A DNA stretch of 47,244 nucleotides from positions 1 to 47,244 of the forward strand of contig JAAAOT010000147.1 of NCBI GenBank assembly GCA_009908725.1, read 5' to 3'. The notes under the pieces were generated by a model. That model saw nothing but the letters and a program-made list of their open reading frames with translations. It had not been told where the DNA came from and did not search any database. The position numbers and the translations under genes were made by a program. Below, piece by piece: positions 18,652 through 28,101 of this stretch (its first letter is position 1; each line of letters begins with the position of its first letter). Source of the DNA: Bacteroidota bacterium (lineage in GTDB: Bacteria; Bacteroidota; Rhodothermia; Rhodothermales; Salinibacteraceae).

Positions 18652-18789
18652 TCAAGCGCTGCGCGGGAGGGTCGACCGACGCTCGTACTGCCGCGTCACG
18701 GTCGCCCGTGGTGGGGCTGGAGGGCCCTCTTGTGTATCGAATCGGAGGTCGTACGCCTTTTCCGGCACGACGCCATGTACATCACTCAT
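18652..18789 (-). CDS. Possible small protein (45 aa) downstream of ftsZ
   Basis: ORF MSDVHGVVPEKAYDLRFDTQEGPPAPPRATVTRQYERRSTLPRSA*; lies between ftsZ and the terminator, not in the supplied ORF track (too short). Confidence 0.35.
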   Translation of the reverse strand: MSDVHGVVPEKAYDLRFDTQEGPPAPPRATVTRQYERRSTLPRSA

Positions 18790-18869
18790 AATACGCACAT
18801 GGGGTGACACCCCTATGTCATGCCTCGAAAAACTTCTTGTGCGATCCGCCCTCCGACGGTAGCGTCCGA

Positions 18870-20240
18870 TCAGTCCATCATTTTGCGAAGAAACGCGGGC
18901 GTGTCGTCGTCCGACGAACGGGAGCGCTGCTGGTCCCGGTTCGGACGGTCCTCGTTCAGGTCGTCCCCGCGAAGGCGCTTGATGTTGGAGCGGGACGAAC
19001 TGCCGTCACCGGAGGAGCTGCTCCGGGGAGGCGAGCTACTGCCGCCGTCGGACTCGCGATCCGCCGGCTCTCCGCCTCCGTCCTGCGCCTCCTGATTGTC
19101 TTTCTTCTTCCGGCCGCGCAACGGCGTGCTGCGGCGCTCATACGCCGGCGTGTCGAGGTGACGGAGGTTGTCCTCCCCCTTGTAGCGGTAGTTCGGGCCG
19201 TTGCCGTCGAGCGGAACCGTCCGGCGCATCCCCGAATCCTCGTCCTCCGCCTCGTCTTCCGGAGAATCGAAGCCCGTCGCGATGACAGTAACACGCAGCA
19301 GGTCGTCCATGTCGTCGTCGATCACCGTACCGAAGATGACCTCGACATTTTCTCCCGCCTCGCGCTGAATCACGCTGGTCGCCGTCGTCGCCTCGCGAAT
19401 GCCGAGGGACGAGCCGCTGGTGATGTTGACCAGCACGTTCCGGGCGCCGGCAATCGACAGGCCGTCGAGTAGCGGACTCGAGATCGCCTGTATGGCCGCC
19501 TTCTCGGCGCGGTTGTCGCCCTTCGCTTCCGCGGAGCCCATCAGCGCCTCGCCGCCGTTCTTCATGGTCGTCTTCACGTCGGCGAAGTCGAGGTTGATCA
19601 GGCCGTGGACCGTTATGAGGTCACTGATCCCGCGCGTGGCGTTGTAGAGGACTTCGTCGGCTTTCTCGAAGGCCTCGATCAGGCTGGTATTCTCATCCGC
19701 GATGTCGAGCAGGCGCTCGTTCGGGATGACGATGAGCGTGTCGACGTTCTTCCGGAGAAGCTCGATGCCCTCCTCAGCCGTCTTCTGGCGGCGGGCGCCC
19801 TCACAATCGAAGGGGCGCGTCACGATCGCCACGGTCAGGATGCCCATCTTTCGCGCAATGGATGCGACGACCGGGGCGCCGCCCGTTCCGGTCCCGCCGC
19901 CCATTCCGGCGGTGATGAAGACCATGTCGTAGCCGTCGAGGGCCTGCTCCAGTTCGTTGGAGTTTTCCTCGATAGCCTCAGCACCCACGCTGGGCCGCGC
20001 GCCGGCGCCGAGCCCCTTGGTCAGGGTCCGGCCCGCCTGGATCTTCTGCGGGGCCTGGTTTTCGGCGAGCGCCTGGGCATCGGTATTCACGGCGACAAAC
20101 TCGACGCTGCCGTGAATGCCCTGGTCGACCATGTTGTTGATGGCATTGCCTCCCCCTCCGCCAACGCCGACGACGCAGATTTTGGCTTCCTCGTTTGCGG
20201 CATCGTCAAACGAAAACCGCGAGCTAAATTCGTTTTCCAT
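18870..20240 (-). CDS. ftsZ: Cell division protein FtsZ
   Basis: CVVGVGGGGGNAINNMVDQGIHGVEF-like start, FITAGMGGGTGTGGAPVVA, C-terminal peptide DDDTPAFLRKMMD. Confidence 0.98.
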   Translation of the reverse strand: MENEFSSRFSFDDAANEEAKICVVGVGGGGGNAINNMVDQGIHGSVEFVAVNTDAQALAENQAPQKIQAGRTLTKGLGAGARPSVGAEAIEENSNELEQALDGYDMVFITAGMGGGTGTGGAPVVASIARKMGILTVAIVTRPFDCEGARRQKTAEEGIELLRKNVDTLIVIPNERLLDIADENTSLIEAFEKADEVLYNATRGISDLITVHGLINLDFADVKTTMKNGGEALMGSAEAKGDNRAEKAAIQAISSPLLDGLSIAGARNVLVNITSGSSLGIREATTATSVIQREAGENVEVIFGTVIDDDMDDLLRVTVIATGFDSPEDEAEDEDSGMRRTVPLDGNGPNYRYKGEDNLRHLDTPAYERRSTPLRGRKKKDNQEAQDGGGEPADRESDGGSSSPPRSSSSGDGSSSRSNIKRLRGDDLNEDRPNRDQQRSRSSDDDTPAFLRKMMD

Positions 20241-20464
20241 AAGTTCCCTCCAGTCTGTGTGGTTCGAAAGTCAGAGCGACCCGAAGATCCGGTCGAGGTG
20301 AGCAGCCCCGAGGTCATGCAGGATCGGGTCGTCGGGTGGTCGTGGGGTTCGTGAAGTAGTGTGTGAGGGTACGATGCTGCAGATTCCGGCAAAAGCCGCC
20401 GTGACGGTTGCGTGGAATGAATCACCGTCGTTCGGCGCACCCGGGTAGGGTCAGAGCCGCTAAA

Positions 20465-20493
20465 ATCTTATGTCGCAACGAGTTATCAGCCAA
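20465..20493 (-). promoter_or_regulatory. Putative ftsZ-proximal promoter
   Basis: On the minus strand TTGGCT, 17 nt, TAAGAT, in the 294-bp ftsA-ftsZ intergenic region. Confidence 0.35.
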
Positions 20494-20534
20494 AGAAACG
20501 GCATATCGTGGCGAATCGCAACGTACCATAGCAG

Positions 20535-21797
20535 CTACAGTTCGTCAAACCATGATTTCATCCGTGTCGCGATGCGGTTGACGAGCGTTTCTCCCGACAC
20601 GCGTTCTCCATTTCGATGCTGATCGATATCCTCGCTGAGGGTCGATCCGCCGATGACTTCCGGGCGCATGCCGTAGAGCACGAGCCCGACGCCGGTCGAG
20701 TACTTGGGATCGGACACCTCCTCGACGAGCCCGCCGGACAGCCCCATCGGGCGACCGATCCGGGCTTCCATCCCCAGCACTTCGGCGGCCAGGTCGGCCG
20801 TTCCGGGAATGAGCGCGCCGCCACCGGTGAGCACGCAGCCCACGCCGAGGTGACGCGCGTAGCCGGAGCGCTTGATTTCGATGGCCGCGATCTCCAGGAT
20901 TTCCTCCAGCCGAGGCTGAATGACCTGCGCGAGCGTGTCGCGCCCGATCGTCTTCTCGGGCCGCCCGCCGATGCCGGGAATCTCGATCTGCTCGGTTTCA
21001 TCGGCAAAGTCGACGAGTGCGGTGCCGAACTGTCGCTTCAGCTGTTCGGCCTGGTCGCGCATCACGCCCAGCCCCTTGCGAATGTCGTCCGTGACCTTGT
21101 TGCCGGCCACGGCAATGACAGCCGTGTGACGGATTGTGTTGTCTTCGAAAACGGCGATGTCGGTCGTCCCGCCGCCGATATCGATCAGCGCAACGCCCAC
21201 CTCCTTCTCGTCGTCGTGAAGGCACGAGAACGAGGAGGCAAGCGGCTCGAGCACGATGTCGGCCACTTCGAAGCCCGACTTCTCGATGCAGCGGTAGATG
21301 TTTTTCGCCGCTGAGACGAGGCCGGTGATGATGTGGACGTTTGCCTCAAGGCGGACGCCGCTCATGCCGACGGGGTCGGCCACGCCGTCCTGTCCGTCCA
21401 CGATGAACTCCTGCGGGATGACGTGCAGAATCTCGCGGTCGGCGGGCATCGCCACGTGCATGGTGTCTTCGAGGAGACGCTGCACGTCGTTCTGCGTGAT
21501 CTCGCCGGACCGAATGGTCACGACGCCCCGGCTCTGGAAGCTCTGCACGTGGTCGCCGGCAATCCCGACAATAACGCTTCGCACCTCCACGCCGGCGGCC
21601 CGCTCGGCCTCTTCGATGGCGGACCGAACGGCATTCACAGTGCGGTCGATGTTGACGACGACACCGCGGTTGAGTCCATCGGACGGGGCAACGCCCACGC
21701 CCAGGATGTTTACGCGGTCGAGTTCGTCCTCGGCAGCAACGACGGCACAGACCTTTGTCGTGCCGATGTCGACTCCTACGACGATATTTTCGTTCAT
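20535..21797 (-). CDS. ftsA: Cell division protein FtsA
   Basis: VVGVDIGTTKVCAVVA, GVALIDIGGGTTDIAVF, ...GGRPEKTIGRDTLAQVIQPRLEEI, C-terminal amphipathic RIATRMKSWFDEL. Confidence 0.97.
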   Translation of the reverse strand: MNENIVVGVDIGTTKVCAVVAAEDELDRVNILGVGVAPSDGLNRGVVVNIDRTVNAVRSAIEEAERAAGVEVRSVIVGIAGDHVQSFQSRGVVTIRSGEITQNDVQRLLEDTMHVAMPADREILHVIPQEFIVDGQDGVADPVGMSGVRLEANVHIITGLVSAAKNIYRCIEKSGFEVADIVLEPLASSFSCLHDDEKEVGVALIDIGGGTTDIAVFEDNTIRHTAVIAVAGNKVTDDIRKGLGVMRDQAEQLKRQFGTALVDFADETEQIEIPGIGGRPEKTIGRDTLAQVIQPRLEEILEIAAIEIKRSGYARHLGVGCVLTGGGALIPGTADLAAEVLGMEARIGRPMGLSGGLVEEVSDPKYSTGVGLVLYGMRPEVIGGSTLSEDIDQHRNGERVSGETLVNRIATRMKSWFDEL

Positions 21798-21983
21798 GGC
21801 GGGTGCGGGTGTCGATTCGGGGTGCTACGCAGAGCGCCGGTCGAGGCGACGAAGACCGTTGCCGGACCGAGCGGAGCGCGAGCATGTGTCAGAGAAGCCG
21901 GGCCTGTCGAAACAGGGAGCGGTTCGGAGCGAGCGGTGGAAATCTGGAGGGTAGTGAGGGTTCGTGTGAGGCCGCTATGAGCG

Positions 21984-22766
21984 TCAGCTTTCGACGGCAG
22001 CACGCCCGTCGGCGGCCTCGCGGGTCACGATCTGGTTGTCGAAGCGGAGATCCACGTATCCGACGGCCGGATTCGGCCCAGCCTGGAGCACCTGATGGTG
22101 GAAGGCCACGAGCCGTTTCAGCCGAAGACCAAACCGTTCACGACCGAGATCGGCGGTAACAGATGGATGGATGTCCGTGGGTCGAGTATACACACGAATT
22201 CGGTCGTTCGCGAATACATCAATTTCGGTAATGATGGACGCTGCCGCGTGCCCGTCGAGCGACTGCAGGAAGCCCGTTAGCCCCTCCCCGGCTATGCTCT
22301 TGAGCGGATGGTAATCGGCGGTCACGCCACGCAGGAGCGGTACGTCAAAAGCGGTGCTGTCGACGAGCGGCATCGCGTATCCGCCGGCGTCGAGGTAGTA
22401 GGCAGGTCGGTTCTCCTGGACCACGATCGCCGCCGGTGTACGCTCCGTCACGCCCAGAACGAGCGTCCGGGCGGATCGGCGCTCCCGAATGTCCACGCGA
22501 CGAACCCAGGGGTGCCGCTGCACGCGGTCGGCGATCAGGCCGAGGTTGAGGTCGTCCATGACGACGCCGGTGTCGACGCGCGCCAGCCGCCGCAGGGTAT
22601 CCGGGTGAACGTGCTGAGCGCCCTGCACCTGAACGACGGAGACCGGCACATTGGCCTGCCACTGCCAGCCGAGAAGGCCGAGCACGAACACGCCGCCCGC
22701 GACGAGAGCAATGCCCCCGAGGCGAACAGCGAGCTTGGCTATTTTGCGTGCGGTGTCCAGGTCCAT
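21984..22766 (-). CDS. ftsQ: Cell division protein FtsQ/DivIB-like
   Basis: Single N-terminal TM, POTRA-like VSVVQVQGAQHVHPDTLRRLA, RHPWVRRVDIRERRSARTLVLGVTERTPAAIV. Confidence 0.9.
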   Translation of the reverse strand: MDLDTARKIAKLAVRLGGIALVAGGVFVLGLLGWQWQANVPVSVVQVQGAQHVHPDTLRRLARVDTGVVMDDLNLGLIADRVQRHPWVRRVDIRERRSARTLVLGVTERTPAAIVVQENRPAYYLDAGGYAMPLVDSTAFDVPLLRGVTADYHPLKSIAGEGLTGFLQSLDGHAAASIITEIDVFANDRIRVYTRPTDIHPSVTADLGRERFGLRLKRLVAFHHQVLQAGPNPAVGYVDLRFDNQIVTREAADGRAAVES

Positions 22767-22779
22767 GGCGAAGGGTCGT

Positions 22780-24219
22780 TCAGGCAGATGCGTCGCTGTT
22801 CGAAAGAGCAGGTTCGAGGTCGGTCAGCCGGTCTACGAAGTCGCGGCTGTACCGCCAGATGTCGCCGGCGCCCATCATCAGCACGACGTCTCCGTCGGCG
22901 GTAATCTCCGCGAGCTCGTCGGGAAGCTGTTCCTTCTGGGGTACGTAGTGAACGCTGCGGTGACCGTAGTTCTGAGCCCGGCGGGCAATCTCTTCGCCGC
23001 TGACCCCTTCGATCGGCGCCTCGCGGGCTTTGTAGACGTCCGTCACGACGAGCACGTCAGCATTGAAGAACGCGCGGGCGAAGCCGTCCTGAAAGTCACG
23101 GGTGCGACTGTACAGGTGCGGCTGGAAAACGGCCACGATGCGCCGGTCGGAGAAGCCCTGGCTGGCGGCGTCGAGCGTGGCCTCAATTTCCGTCGGATGG
23201 TGCGCGTAGTCGTCGAGAACGACGCGCCCCGCCACATCGCCGATCTGCTGGAAACGGCGCCGGACGCCGTCGTAGGCGGCCAGTCCATTGCGGATGTGAT
23301 CGAATGGAACGTCGAGTTCGACGCCGACGGCCACGGCCGCGAGCGCATTCCGGACGTTGTGCATTCCGGGCACGTTCAACGTAACCGTCCCGAGTGCATC
23401 GCCCCGAAACTGTACGTCGAAGTGCGTCTTCAGGCCGTCGCGCCGGATGTTGATCGCGCGCACCTCCGCCTGTCGCGTCGTACCGTAGGTCAGCACTCGG
23501 CGCTCAATGCGCCCGACGATGGCCTGCACGTTGGGATCGTCGAGGCACAGGATGGCGGCTCCGAAGAAGGGGACGCTGTTCGCGTACTGGGTAAATGCGT
23601 CCTGGATGTCGTCCAGCCCGTCGTAAATGTCAAGGTGATCCTCCTCTATGTTGGTGATTACCGCGAGCGACGGTGTAAGCCTGAGGAACGTCCGGTCATA
23701 CTCGTCGGCTTCAATCACGATGATGTCTCCTTCCCCGGTGACGGCATTGGAACCGAACGCGGTCACTTTGCCACCCACGATGACCGTCGGGTCGAACCCG
23801 CCGTCCTTCGTGACGAGCCCGATCATGGAGGTCGTCGTGGTTTTCCCGTGCGTCCCCGCAACGCCGACACCGAACTTCATCCGCATCAACTCGCCCAGCA
23901 TCTCGGCGCGCGGGATCAGGGAGATGCGGCGCTGCTCGGCTTCAATGGTCTCCGGGTTGTCCGACGGGTCGATCGCCGAGGAGTACACGACGACGTCGGC
24001 ATCCCCCACCTGTTCGGCGGCATGGCCTTCGTGGACGACGGCACCGAGCTCTTCGAGGTGCCGCGTCACGTCGCTCCGGGTGAGGTCGGACCCCGACACC
24101 CGGTAGCCACGGTTGAGCAGCACTTCCGCGATCGAGCTCATGCCAATCCCACCGATGCCCACCATGTGGACCCGGCGGATCCGCCCCAGAGCCGGTTGTC
24201 TTCTGCGTTCGGTTTCCAT
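22780..24219 (-). CDS. murC: UDP-N-acetylmuramate--L-alanine ligase
   Basis: HMVGIGGIGMSSIAEVLLNRGYRVSGSDL, GVAGTHGKTTTTSM, DDYAHHPTEIEATL, FQPHLYSRTRDF. Confidence 0.97.
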   Translation of the reverse strand: METERRRQPALGRIRRVHMVGIGGIGMSSIAEVLLNRGYRVSGSDLTRSDVTRHLEELGAVVHEGHAAEQVGDADVVVYSSAIDPSDNPETIEAEQRRISLIPRAEMLGELMRMKFGVGVAGTHGKTTTTSMIGLVTKDGGFDPTVIVGGKVTAFGSNAVTGEGDIIVIEADEYDRTFLRLTPSLAVITNIEEDHLDIYDGLDDIQDAFTQYANSVPFFGAAILCLDDPNVQAIVGRIERRVLTYGTTRQAEVRAINIRRDGLKTHFDVQFRGDALGTVTLNVPGMHNVRNALAAVAVGVELDVPFDHIRNGLAAYDGVRRRFQQIGDVAGRVVLDDYAHHPTEIEATLDAASQGFSDRRIVAVFQPHLYSRTRDFQDGFARAFFNADVLVVTDVYKAREAPIEGVSGEEIARRAQNYGHRSVHYVPQKEQLPDELAEITADGDVVLMMGAGDIWRYSRDFVDRLTDLEPALSNSDASA

Positions 24220-24221
24220 CT

Positions 24222-25334
24222 TCAGGTGAGGCTTCGGTGGGTGTCGGCGAGGGCGAGGACATCGGCGGCGATGCGGTCGGCGGCTTCAGGGCGCGCCTCC
24301 CTTCGAGCAGCCTCGGCCATCTCCCGGCGGACGCCGGCGTCGCCCAGCAGGTCGCGGACAACGTGGACCAGGCGCGCCTCAAGATCCGGCTCTCGCAGGA
24401 CCCGCGCGGCCCCGACGCGCTCCATCGCCCGGGCGTTCTTCGTCTGGTGATCGGCTACTACGTTTGGTGAGGGTACGAGAACAGCCGGCGTGCCGGTCAC
24501 CATCAGTTCGCTGCACGTGATCGCACCGGAGCGGCAGAGGGCGAGGTCGGCGGCGGCGTACGCCAGATCCATCCGTTCGATGTATTTCAGCAGTCGAAGG
24601 CGCGGGTGGTCTGCGACGCGCTCGCTGATAGCGCTGTAGTAGCGCGACCCGGTCTGCCAGATCACGTGGACGTCCGGGTCCTCGAGCAGCGCGCTGAGGC
24701 TCCCTTCCAGCGCCGTGTTGAGAGCCTCGCTTCCCAGCGACCCGCCAAATACGAGAAGGACGCGAGCATCTGCCGGGATGTCCAGCGTATCTCGGGCCTC
24801 GGTCGCACCGGCGCGGAGTAGGGAAGCGCGGGTGGGGTTGCCGCTGACCGTTGCCCGCCCGGACGGCACCCAGTCTCGGGCCTCGTCGAAGGCCAGATGG
24901 ATATGCGAGGCCAACATGGACAGCAGGCGATTCGTCACGCCGGCGTAGGCGTTCTGCTCCTGAATCACGATCGGGCGACGACGCAGCCACGCAGCGAGCA
25001 GCACGGGGCCCGACACGTACCCGCCCGTGCCGACGGCGACATCCGGCTCAATCGCGCCGACGAGGCGCCAGCTCTGAATCATGCCTTTCGCCAGTTGAAC
25101 GGGAAAACTCAGGTTCTGTAGCGACAGGTCTCGCTGGAAGCCCGACACGGTGATCGGATGCAGCGCGTATCCCGCGTTCGGGACTGCCGTCGCTTCCAGG
25201 CGATCCTCCGTTCCCGCAAATACGACGCGCGCCTCCGGCCGCCGGGCCGTGATGGCGTCCGCGATCGCGATCGCAGGGTATACGTGCCCTCCGGTGCCAC
25301 CGCCGGCGATCAGTATGTGGGGAGGACGAGCCAT
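24222..25334 (-). CDS. murG: UDP-N-acetylglucosamine--N-acetylmuramyl-(pentapeptide) pyrophosphoryl-undecaprenol GlcNAc transferase
   Basis: ILIAGGGTGGHVYPAIAIADAI, QEQNAYAGVTNRLLS, GGSLGSEALN, CRSGAITCSELMVTGTPAVLVPSPNVVADHQTKNA. Confidence 0.97.
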   Translation of the reverse strand: MARPPHILIAGGGTGGHVYPAIAIADAITARRPEARVVFAGTEDRLEATAVPNAGYALHPITVSGFQRDLSLQNLSFPVQLAKGMIQSWRLVGAIEPDVAVGTGGYVSGPVLLAAWLRRRPIVIQEQNAYAGVTNRLLSMLASHIHLAFDEARDWVPSGRATVSGNPTRASLLRAGATEARDTLDIPADARVLLVFGGSLGSEALNTALEGSLSALLEDPDVHVIWQTGSRYYSAISERVADHPRLRLLKYIERMDLAYAAADLALCRSGAITCSELMVTGTPAVLVPSPNVVADHQTKNARAMERVGAARVLREPDLEARLVHVVRDLLGDAGVRREMAEAARREARPEAADRIAADVLALADTHRSLT

Positions 25335-25410
25335 GCGCGCGAGTAGGTTTAAAAGGTGGTCTTACGAGGAAAGCAAGGATGATAAAAGCCGCGGACCACG
25401 GGGGGCCGGG

Positions 25411-26604
25411 TCACACGAAGGATTCGGTCTTGCGGCGTTCGGTCGCCGGGGTTCGTTCTTTCACCTGCCGGGACACGTTCAGGATGACACCGACCATGAC
25501 GCCGTTGGCAATCATGGACGTGCCGCCGTACGACACGAAGGGCATCGGCAGACCGGTCACGGGGAGCAGCCCGCAGGCGACGCCGGCGTGGACGAAGCCG
25601 TAGAGCACGAGCAGCGTCGTGAAGCCGACGGTGAGAAACAGGCCGAGCGGGTCCGGAGCATCCCGCGCAATGCGGAGGAAGCCGCGGATGAGCAAGATGC
25701 AGAAGCCGAGGAGCAACGCGACCGCACCGAGCACGCCGTATTCCTCCGCAATGATGGCGAAAATAAAGTCGTTGTAGGGCGCCGGCAGGAAGTCACGCTG
25801 AATGCTTTTCCCCGGCCCGACGCCGGTCAGTCCTCCCATTGCGAAGGCGATGCGGGCCTGCTGCGACTGGTAGCCCTCACCCTGCGGGTTGAGGACATGC
25901 TCGGCATTCGTCGATGAGAAAATGTTCACGCCGAGGTAGCTCTCGACGCGGGCGGCTCGACTCGGGGAGTTGGCGATCATTCCCACCGCGAGCAGCGCCC
26001 CCATCATGCCGAGGGCGGCGATCTGATAGGTGCTGACGCGGCCCACGAAGCCCATCAGCATGACCGCGACGAGGAGGACGGCGGAGGTCGACAGGTCGTC
26101 CAGGCCGATCAGCAGGATCGTACCGAACGCCCAGATCAGAATAGGCAGGAACGCGCGGCCGAAGCTTTTCACATAGTCCTGCTTCTGCGCGAGCAGCACC
26201 GCGATGTAGAAGACAAGCGCCACCCGCGCAAGGTCGGACGGCTGAAATCCGAAGCCGGCAACCCGGAGCCAGCGGTCCGGCCCTTCGGTGAAGAGGCCCA
26301 CCCCTTTCACCACGAGTAGCAGCCCCAGCGCAATCACCAGGGCGACCTTGCTGTAGCGTGCGAGCGTCCGGTAGTCGATCAGGCTGACGACACCCATGAC
26401 GCCGAGGGCGAGCACAACCCGGATCACGTGCCGGATCAGGAATCGCTCGGTGTCGCCTCCGGCCTTCGTTTCCGCCAGGAACGTGATCGCGCTGTACACG
26501 GCCACGACGCCGACGGCGGACAGGGCCAGCACGACCCAGATCACGTACTTATCCGCCGACGAGCGGGCGGACAGGCGGTCCTTAAGTGTTCGAAATGCGT
26601 TCAT
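25411..26604 (-). CDS. ftsW: Lipid II polymerase/division protein FtsW (SEDS)
   Basis: Multi-TM; GEGYQSQQARIAFAMGGLTGVGPGKSIQRDFLPAPYNDFIFAIIAEEYG; TGLPMPFVSYGGTSMIANG. Confidence 0.96.
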   Translation of the reverse strand: MNAFRTLKDRLSARSSADKYVIWVVLALSAVGVVAVYSAITFLAETKAGGDTERFLIRHVIRVVLALGVMGVVSLIDYRTLARYSKVALVIALGLLLVVKGVGLFTEGPDRWLRVAGFGFQPSDLARVALVFYIAVLLAQKQDYVKSFGRAFLPILIWAFGTILLIGLDDLSTSAVLLVAVMLMGFVGRVSTYQIAALGMMGALLAVGMIANSPSRAARVESYLGVNIFSSTNAEHVLNPQGEGYQSQQARIAFAMGGLTGVGPGKSIQRDFLPAPYNDFIFAIIAEEYGVLGAVALLLGFCILLIRGFLRIARDAPDPLGLFLTVGFTTLLVLYGFVHAGVACGLLPVTGLPMPFVSYGGTSMIANGVMVGVILNVSRQVKERTPATERRKTESFV

Positions 26605-26668
26605 GACAAGCGGGGGGCAAAAAAGCGCCGGAAAGGCGACCCGAAGTATAGCTCAGGGTCCGGCCGGT

Positions 26669-28051
26669 TTACAAACGCCTCACGAGACGGCGAAAGGTGT
26701 CGCCGCGCTCTTCATAGTTTTCGTACATGTCGAAAGATGAGCACGCGGGACTGAGCAACACGACGTCTCCCGGGCGTGCGATGTCCCGGGCGTGCGCCAG
26801 GGCGTTCTCCATCGTCGTCGCCCGTTTCGCACAAGCTGCCGCCGCCCCGAGCTCCTGCATCACTTTCTCGGCACTCTCGCCGAGCGCAACGACGCCGCGA
26901 ACCCGCTCCCGCACCAGCGACGCCAGCGGTCCGTAATCATTTCCTTTGTCGCGACCGCCGGCGATCAGCACAATCGGTTCATCGAAGCTCTCGAGGGCGT
27001 ACCGGACAGCGTTCACATTTGTCGCCTTCGAGTCGTTGACGTAGCGCACGCCGTCGACCGTGGCTACGGTTTCGAGCCGGTGCGGCACACCACTGAACGT
27101 CGCCAGCCCCGCCCGAATCTGCGCGTCGGGGATGTCCATCAGCCGGGCCGATGTGGCGGCGGCGAGCGAGTTGTACAGGTTGTGCGGCCCGCGAAGCGCG
27201 AGATCGCCGACCGGCATGAGCGGCATATCGCCGTCGTCGTTGCGAAAGACGATCGTATCGCCGTCGACGAAGGTCCCGCGCTCCACCGGCCCCTCGATGC
27301 TGATCGCCACCGGGTCGAAGGCGTCCGGCTCTGCGGCCCGCGCCTGAACTGCCTCACGAATGAGGTCATCGTCCGCGTTATACACGACGGCATCCCCCGG
27401 GCCCTGTCGGGCGAAGATGCGACATTTGCTCCGCGCATAGGCGCTAAAGTCGTCGTCATACCGGTCAAGATGGTCCGGCGTGATATTCAGCAGGACGCTG
27501 ACACGGGGGCGGAAGGTATCGACGTGGTCGAGCTGGAAGCTGGATACCTCGAGCACGACGATGTCCTGCTCCCGTGCCTCGAGCACCTCGTCGGAAAAGG
27601 GATCCCCGATATTGCCGGCAACGAGCGTTGCGCGGTCATTCACCTTGCGCATCGCGGTTCGAATGACGTGGCCCGTGAGGCTGGTGGTCGTCGTTTTTCC
27701 GTTCGTGCCGGTGATCGCTATGATGGGGGCATCGCAGAACCAGGACGCCACCTCGATTTCCGAGTAGACCGGCAGTCCCGCCGCCCGGCACATCTCCACG
27801 ACGGCGGCATCGGACGGGACACCGGGACTCACAACGACCAGGTCCGCCCGGGCGGCGCGCTCGGTGTGCCCGCCAAACTCATACTCCACCCCGATCGCAT
27901 CCAGCGTATCGCGGATGCCGTCCTTCGGCGGTCCGTGCTCCGTCACAAACACGGACGCCCCGGCCCCGGCGAGCAGACGCGCGACGGCCCGGCCGCTGCG
28001 CGCACCGCCGACGACGGTCACGGACTGATCAGAAAGGGTGGAGGGATTCAT
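26669..28051 (-). CDS. murD: UDP-N-acetylmuramoylalanine--D-glutamate ligase
   Basis: VVGGARSGRAVARLL, ITGTNGKTTTTSLTGH, NITPDHLDRY, VPHRLETV, NDSKATNVNA; start trimmed to MNPSTLSDQSVTVVGG. Confidence 0.96.
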   Translation of the reverse strand: MNPSTLSDQSVTVVGGARSGRAVARLLAGAGASVFVTEHGPPKDGIRDTLDAIGVEYEFGGHTERAARADLVVVSPGVPSDAAVVEMCRAAGLPVYSEIEVASWFCDAPIIAITGTNGKTTTTSLTGHVIRTAMRKVNDRATLVAGNIGDPFSDEVLEAREQDIVVLEVSSFQLDHVDTFRPRVSVLLNITPDHLDRYDDDFSAYARSKCRIFARQGPGDAVVYNADDDLIREAVQARAAEPDAFDPVAISIEGPVERGTFVDGDTIVFRNDDGDMPLMPVGDLALRGPHNLYNSLAAATSARLMDIPDAQIRAGLATFSGVPHRLETVATVDGVRYVNDSKATNVNAVRYALESFDEPIVLIAGGRDKGNDYGPLASLVRERVRGVVALGESAEKVMQELGAAAACAKRATTMENALAHARDIARPGDVVLLSPACSSFDMYENYEERGDTFRRLVRRL

Positions 28052-28101
28052 CACGAAAGAGCCGCGGGGAAACCTGTGCGGTGGAATGGGAAGAGTCTGC
28101 G

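Noticed and set aside
22651-24450. Long + strand ORF (599 aa) opposite ftsQ/murC
   Set aside because: Antisense to two well-conserved genes; shadow ORF typical of high-GC coding sequence, no recognisable motifs.
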